Program-made: the position numbers and the translations under genes
In this document: positions 49,310 to 50,987 of the stretch, one piece after another
How the letters are laid out: each line of letters starts with the position of its first letter
Position numbering within the stretch: position 1 is the first letter of the stretch
The notes under the pieces: generated by a model
The model's input: the letters and a program-made list of their open reading frames with translations, nothing else
Told to the model about the DNA's origin: nothing
The model's database searches: none
NCBI RefSeq assembly: GCF_001510655.1
Contig: NZ_LMVC01000002.1
Span: 1,367,003-1,417,989, forward strand
Length of the DNA: 50,987 bases
Direction of reading: 5' to 3'
DNA from: Fictibacillus sp. FJAT-27399
Lineage (GTDB): Bacteria > Bacillota > Bacilli > Bacillales > Fictibacillaceae

Positions 49310-50404
49310 ATGATATTACAAACAGAAAAGGCGTCTGAAGTCATTGAATTGCTCAGTCGATGGAACGTGAGTATGAGGGATCGAAATCTGGCAGTGGTCG
49401 AAGAATTAAATATTGAGGTGCAGGAACAAATCGATCCTGCCGGACTGGATCAGCAAGAACTGTTATGGCATTCGCTGCTGGAGATCCGGTATACACTCAT
49501 CCAAAAAAACTTTGATGACACTGCAGTTCTATTGCAGCAGCTTGAACTGCTTCAAAGACAGTTATCCCCTGAAATGGCTTTCTACTATCACTTTTTCAAA
49601 GGCGTCTATGCCTACAGTATGAACCAGTACATAGAAGCTGTGGCCTGCTATTATGAAGCGGAAAGATTTATGGGCAGTATTGAAGATAAGATCGAAGTTG
49701 CCGAATTTTTTTATAAAGCGGCCACTGCCTATTATCACAGCAGGAAGTTTCTGCTTTCACTCAGCTATGCAAAACTGGCTAAAACCACGTATGAAGAAGT
49801 TTCAAAAAACGATCTCAGAAGTGCAGACTGCGAAAACATTCTAGGTCTCTGCTGTCTTAGTCTAAAACAGTACGAGCAGGCAGAAGAGCACTTTTTGGAT
49901 TCACTGGATATCGCTGAGAAGTTTAAAGATGAAGAGCTTCTCAACTTTATACGCTATAACCTTGGATTCCTTTATTCTGAACAAAATTTGTCCGATATTG
50001 CCATTCGCCACCTTAGCGAACTGTACAGCAAGGAGTTTATCCCCCATAAACTATCCTTCCTGCTCGCACGGGAATACTTCAAAATGGAAGATAAAGAGAA
50101 TGGTTTTTTTTATCTCCAGCAAGGCATGGACGTTTGCAGCACCATTCAGAATGAAGAGTATATTCACCACCTGCAAATTTTAAATGCCCAGTACTCTAAT
50201 CTTCCCTCTGAGGAAATCGAGCAAGTTGTTACTGAGCATTTGAAATACTTTGAAGAACAGCAGTTATGGGGCTTTGTACAAGATTATACCGAAGCCATTG
50301 CTACGATTCTTCATCATGAAAAAAAGTTTGAGAAAGCCAGTACTTATTTTTATCAGGCGTACCGCGCTAAAACCAAAATTGAAGAAATGGGGTATTTACG
50401 ATGA
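49310..50404 (+). CDS. Rap-family TPR protein (response regulator phosphatase/inhibitor)
   Basis: A 364-residue Rap protein: an N-terminal three-helix bundle (1 to about 70) and six or seven TPR repeats (about 95-360; for example FYKAATAYYHSRKFLLSLSY and NILGLCCLSLKQYEQAEEHF). Raps dephosphorylate Spo0F or block ComA-type regulators until a Phr peptide binds the TPR cup. The sequence DQQELLWHSLLEIRY carries the Asp-Gln pair (Asp47, Gln48) that corresponds to the catalytic Gln47 region of RapH, so Spo0F phosphatase activity is possible. ATG at 49310 follows AAGGGGAG. It overlaps the Phr gene by ATGA. Confidence 0.93.
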   Translation: MILQTEKASEVIELLSRWNVSMRDRNLAVVEELNIEVQEQIDPAGLDQQELLWHSLLEIRYTLIQKNFDDTAVLLQQLELLQRQLSPEMAFYYHFFKGVYAYSMNQYIEAVACYYEAERFMGSIEDKIEVAEFFYKAATAYYHSRKFLLSLSYAKLAKTTYEEVSKNDLRSADCENILGLCCLSLKQYEQAEEHFLDSLDIAEKFKDEELLNFIRYNLGFLYSEQNLSDIAIRHLSELYSKEFIPHKLSFLLAREYFKMEDKENGFFYLQQGMDVCSTIQNEEYIHHLQILNAQYSNLPSEEIEQVVTEHLKYFEEQQLWGFVQDYTEAIATILHHEKKFEKASTYFYQAYRAKTKIEEMGYLR

Positions 50405-50526
50405 AAAAAGCAAAAATTTTACTGGGAACTTTTTTGGTTTTAACAGCCTTGATGGGTGCAGCTGCTGCTAATGGCAGCCTTCAAAGCGAGCACGGAGTAA
50501 TCCGTGACACACCTACACACGTGTAA
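50401..50526 (+). CDS. Phr-type quorum-sensing pre-peptide
   Basis: A 41-residue precursor: MKKAKILLGTFLVLTALMGA is a signal peptide, then AAANGS, LQSEHGVIRDTPTHV. Its ATG overlaps the stop of the rap-type gene, the classical rap-phr layout. The active peptide should come from the last few residues; the Arg-containing IRDTPT or the terminal TPTHV are the candidates. After export, processing and uptake it would inhibit the partner Rap. No separate sigma-H promoter was found inside rap. A terminator follows at 50551. Confidence 0.88.
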   Translation: MKKAKILLGTFLVLTALMGAAAANGSLQSEHGVIRDTPTHV

Positions 50527-50550
50527 GATCAGAATTTGAGCTTGTCATAA

Positions 50551-50577
50551 AAAAGAGCCCGATCGGCTCTTTTTTTA
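50551..50577 (+). terminator. Terminator of the rap-phr cassette
   Basis: AAAGAGCC and GGCTCTTT pair around CGATC, followed by TTTTTTTA. Confidence 0.9.
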
Positions 50578-50607
50578 TGGGTTCAAATCATTATAAAGGA
50601 GATTTCT

Positions 50608-50796
50608 ATGAAACCAGCACTTCCTTACGACGTAATCGAAGTAAATAACATGAAAGCCAGGGTCATTGCAAGCTTTCCAGATACTGTCGTGGCAGATTTC
50701 AAAGAATTTCAGGAGGTAGATCCACAGCACGAAAGGCAAGTCATCAAGCATAGTGCATATAAGATCGTGAAATTGAATCAGAATAAAAATAAATAA
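50608..50796 (+). CDS. Small hypothetical protein, 62 residues
   Basis: MKPALPYDVIEVNNMKARVI, then a strand-helix VADFKEFQEVDPQHERQVIK and a Lys/Asn-rich tail. Soluble, not recognised. ATG at 50608 has AAAGGAG upstream. It is behind the rap-phr terminator and ends five bases before repeat copy 4. Confidence 0.65.
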   Translation: MKPALPYDVIEVNNMKARVIASFPDTVVADFKEFQEVDPQHERQVIKHSAYKIVKLNQNKNK

Positions 50797-50801
50797 TAAA
50801 G

Positions 50802-50987
50802 GGGCTGTCCAGAAAGTCGAAAATTGACCTTCAGGCAGCCCCTTTTTGGCTTGAAAAATCTTCAATGAAAAGTTATTTGAAGTGGAAGATGCGAGACTCC
50901 TCGAAAATGAACTTCACATTTTCTTCGTGCGATAAAAAGCTGCCGGAGCCTTCCTTGTCCTGCGGGACTAGCGTGACAGGTGAGACA
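50802..50987 (-). repeat. GGGGCTGTCC element, copy 4 (cut by window edge)
   Basis: Inverted relative to copies 2 and 3. It opens with the 3'-terminal hairpin GGGGCTGTCC, GTCGAAAATTGACC and GGCAGCCCC, then GAAGTGGAAGATGCGAGACTCC. Between GAGACTCCT and CCTGCGGGACTAGCGTGACA it has a stretch of about 55-60 bp (50902-50960) not present in copies 2 and 3, an insertion or a divergent subtype. Confidence 0.85.

Overview
The window looks like chromosomal DNA of an endospore-forming Bacillaceae member. Evidence: two alpha/beta small acid-soluble spore proteins, YteA- and YunB-type sporulation proteins, a Rap phosphatase with an overlapping Phr pre-peptide, an extracellular M4 neutral protease, strong AGGAGG-type ribosome binding sites and moderately AT-rich DNA. 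Many genes have clear Bacillus subtilis relatives (yndM, yteA, yitT, yunB, ykoN/ykoS/ykoT, yfmP/yfmO, yodB/yodC-like), but the order is not that of B. subtilis. A Fictibacillus-like or other Bacillus sensu lato species is plausible; I cannot fix the genus from sequence alone.

Layout. 0-5 kb: YndM-type membrane protein, two spore protein genes flanking yteA, an SRPBCC-ArsR operon with its promoter and two phased dyads, and a YitT-type protein. 5-10 kb: relics of an RsbR-type protein, a PhzF-type protein and a frameshifted alkA, then an S66 carboxypeptidase and a DUF2325 gene. 10.1-10.6 kb: two consecutive SAM-I (S-box) riboswitches with three terminators, reading toward the DUF2325 gene. 10.8-16.5 kb: VanW-type protein, a Nudix/hydrolase pair and a cluster of decayed genes (response regulator, KAS III, MFS transporter, ArsR-like regulator, acetyltransferase). 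16.6-20.3 kb: yunB, a secreted peptidoglycan-binding protein, a highly repetitive Gly/Gln/Pro protein and a cation diffusion facilitator. 20.5-26.4 kb: a three-gene glycosylation/lipid operon (ykoN-ykoS-ykoT type), then an ECF sigma factor, its anti-sigma factor and a membrane protein. 26.5-32 kb: amino acid permease, kumamolisin-type S53 peptidase, degraded two-component relics, a methyltransferase and a metallo-beta-lactamase-fold protein. 32-45 kb: several genes of the kind used against quinone and electrophile stress (azoreductase, ring-cleaving dioxygenase, flavodoxin-like oxidoreductase, YodB/CatR-like regulator, YodC-like nitroreductase), mixed with an RsbR paralogue, neutral protease, MerR/MFS pair, universal stress protein and M15 carboxypeptidase. 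45-51 kb: a second permease, the bifunctional NAD(P)H-hydrate repair enzyme, a Lys/Pro-rich exported protein and the Rap-Phr cassette.

Three classes of intergenic repeat stand out: (i) a 220-245 bp element with GGGGCTGTCC termini, two complete and two edge-truncated copies, usually just downstream of a gene; (ii) GGTGYCWGGCACC hairpins, three complete and one solo arm; (iii) arrays of short degenerate units starting TTYGG, spaced 20-21 bp, seen clearly at two places and possibly at a third.

I see no prophage, CRISPR array, rRNA or tRNA gene, or intact transposase. The most unusual observations are the back-to-back SAM riboswitches, in which the poly-U tract of one terminator appears to be the P1 strand of the next aptamer, leading to a gene with no known methionine link, and the helically phased TTYGG arrays.
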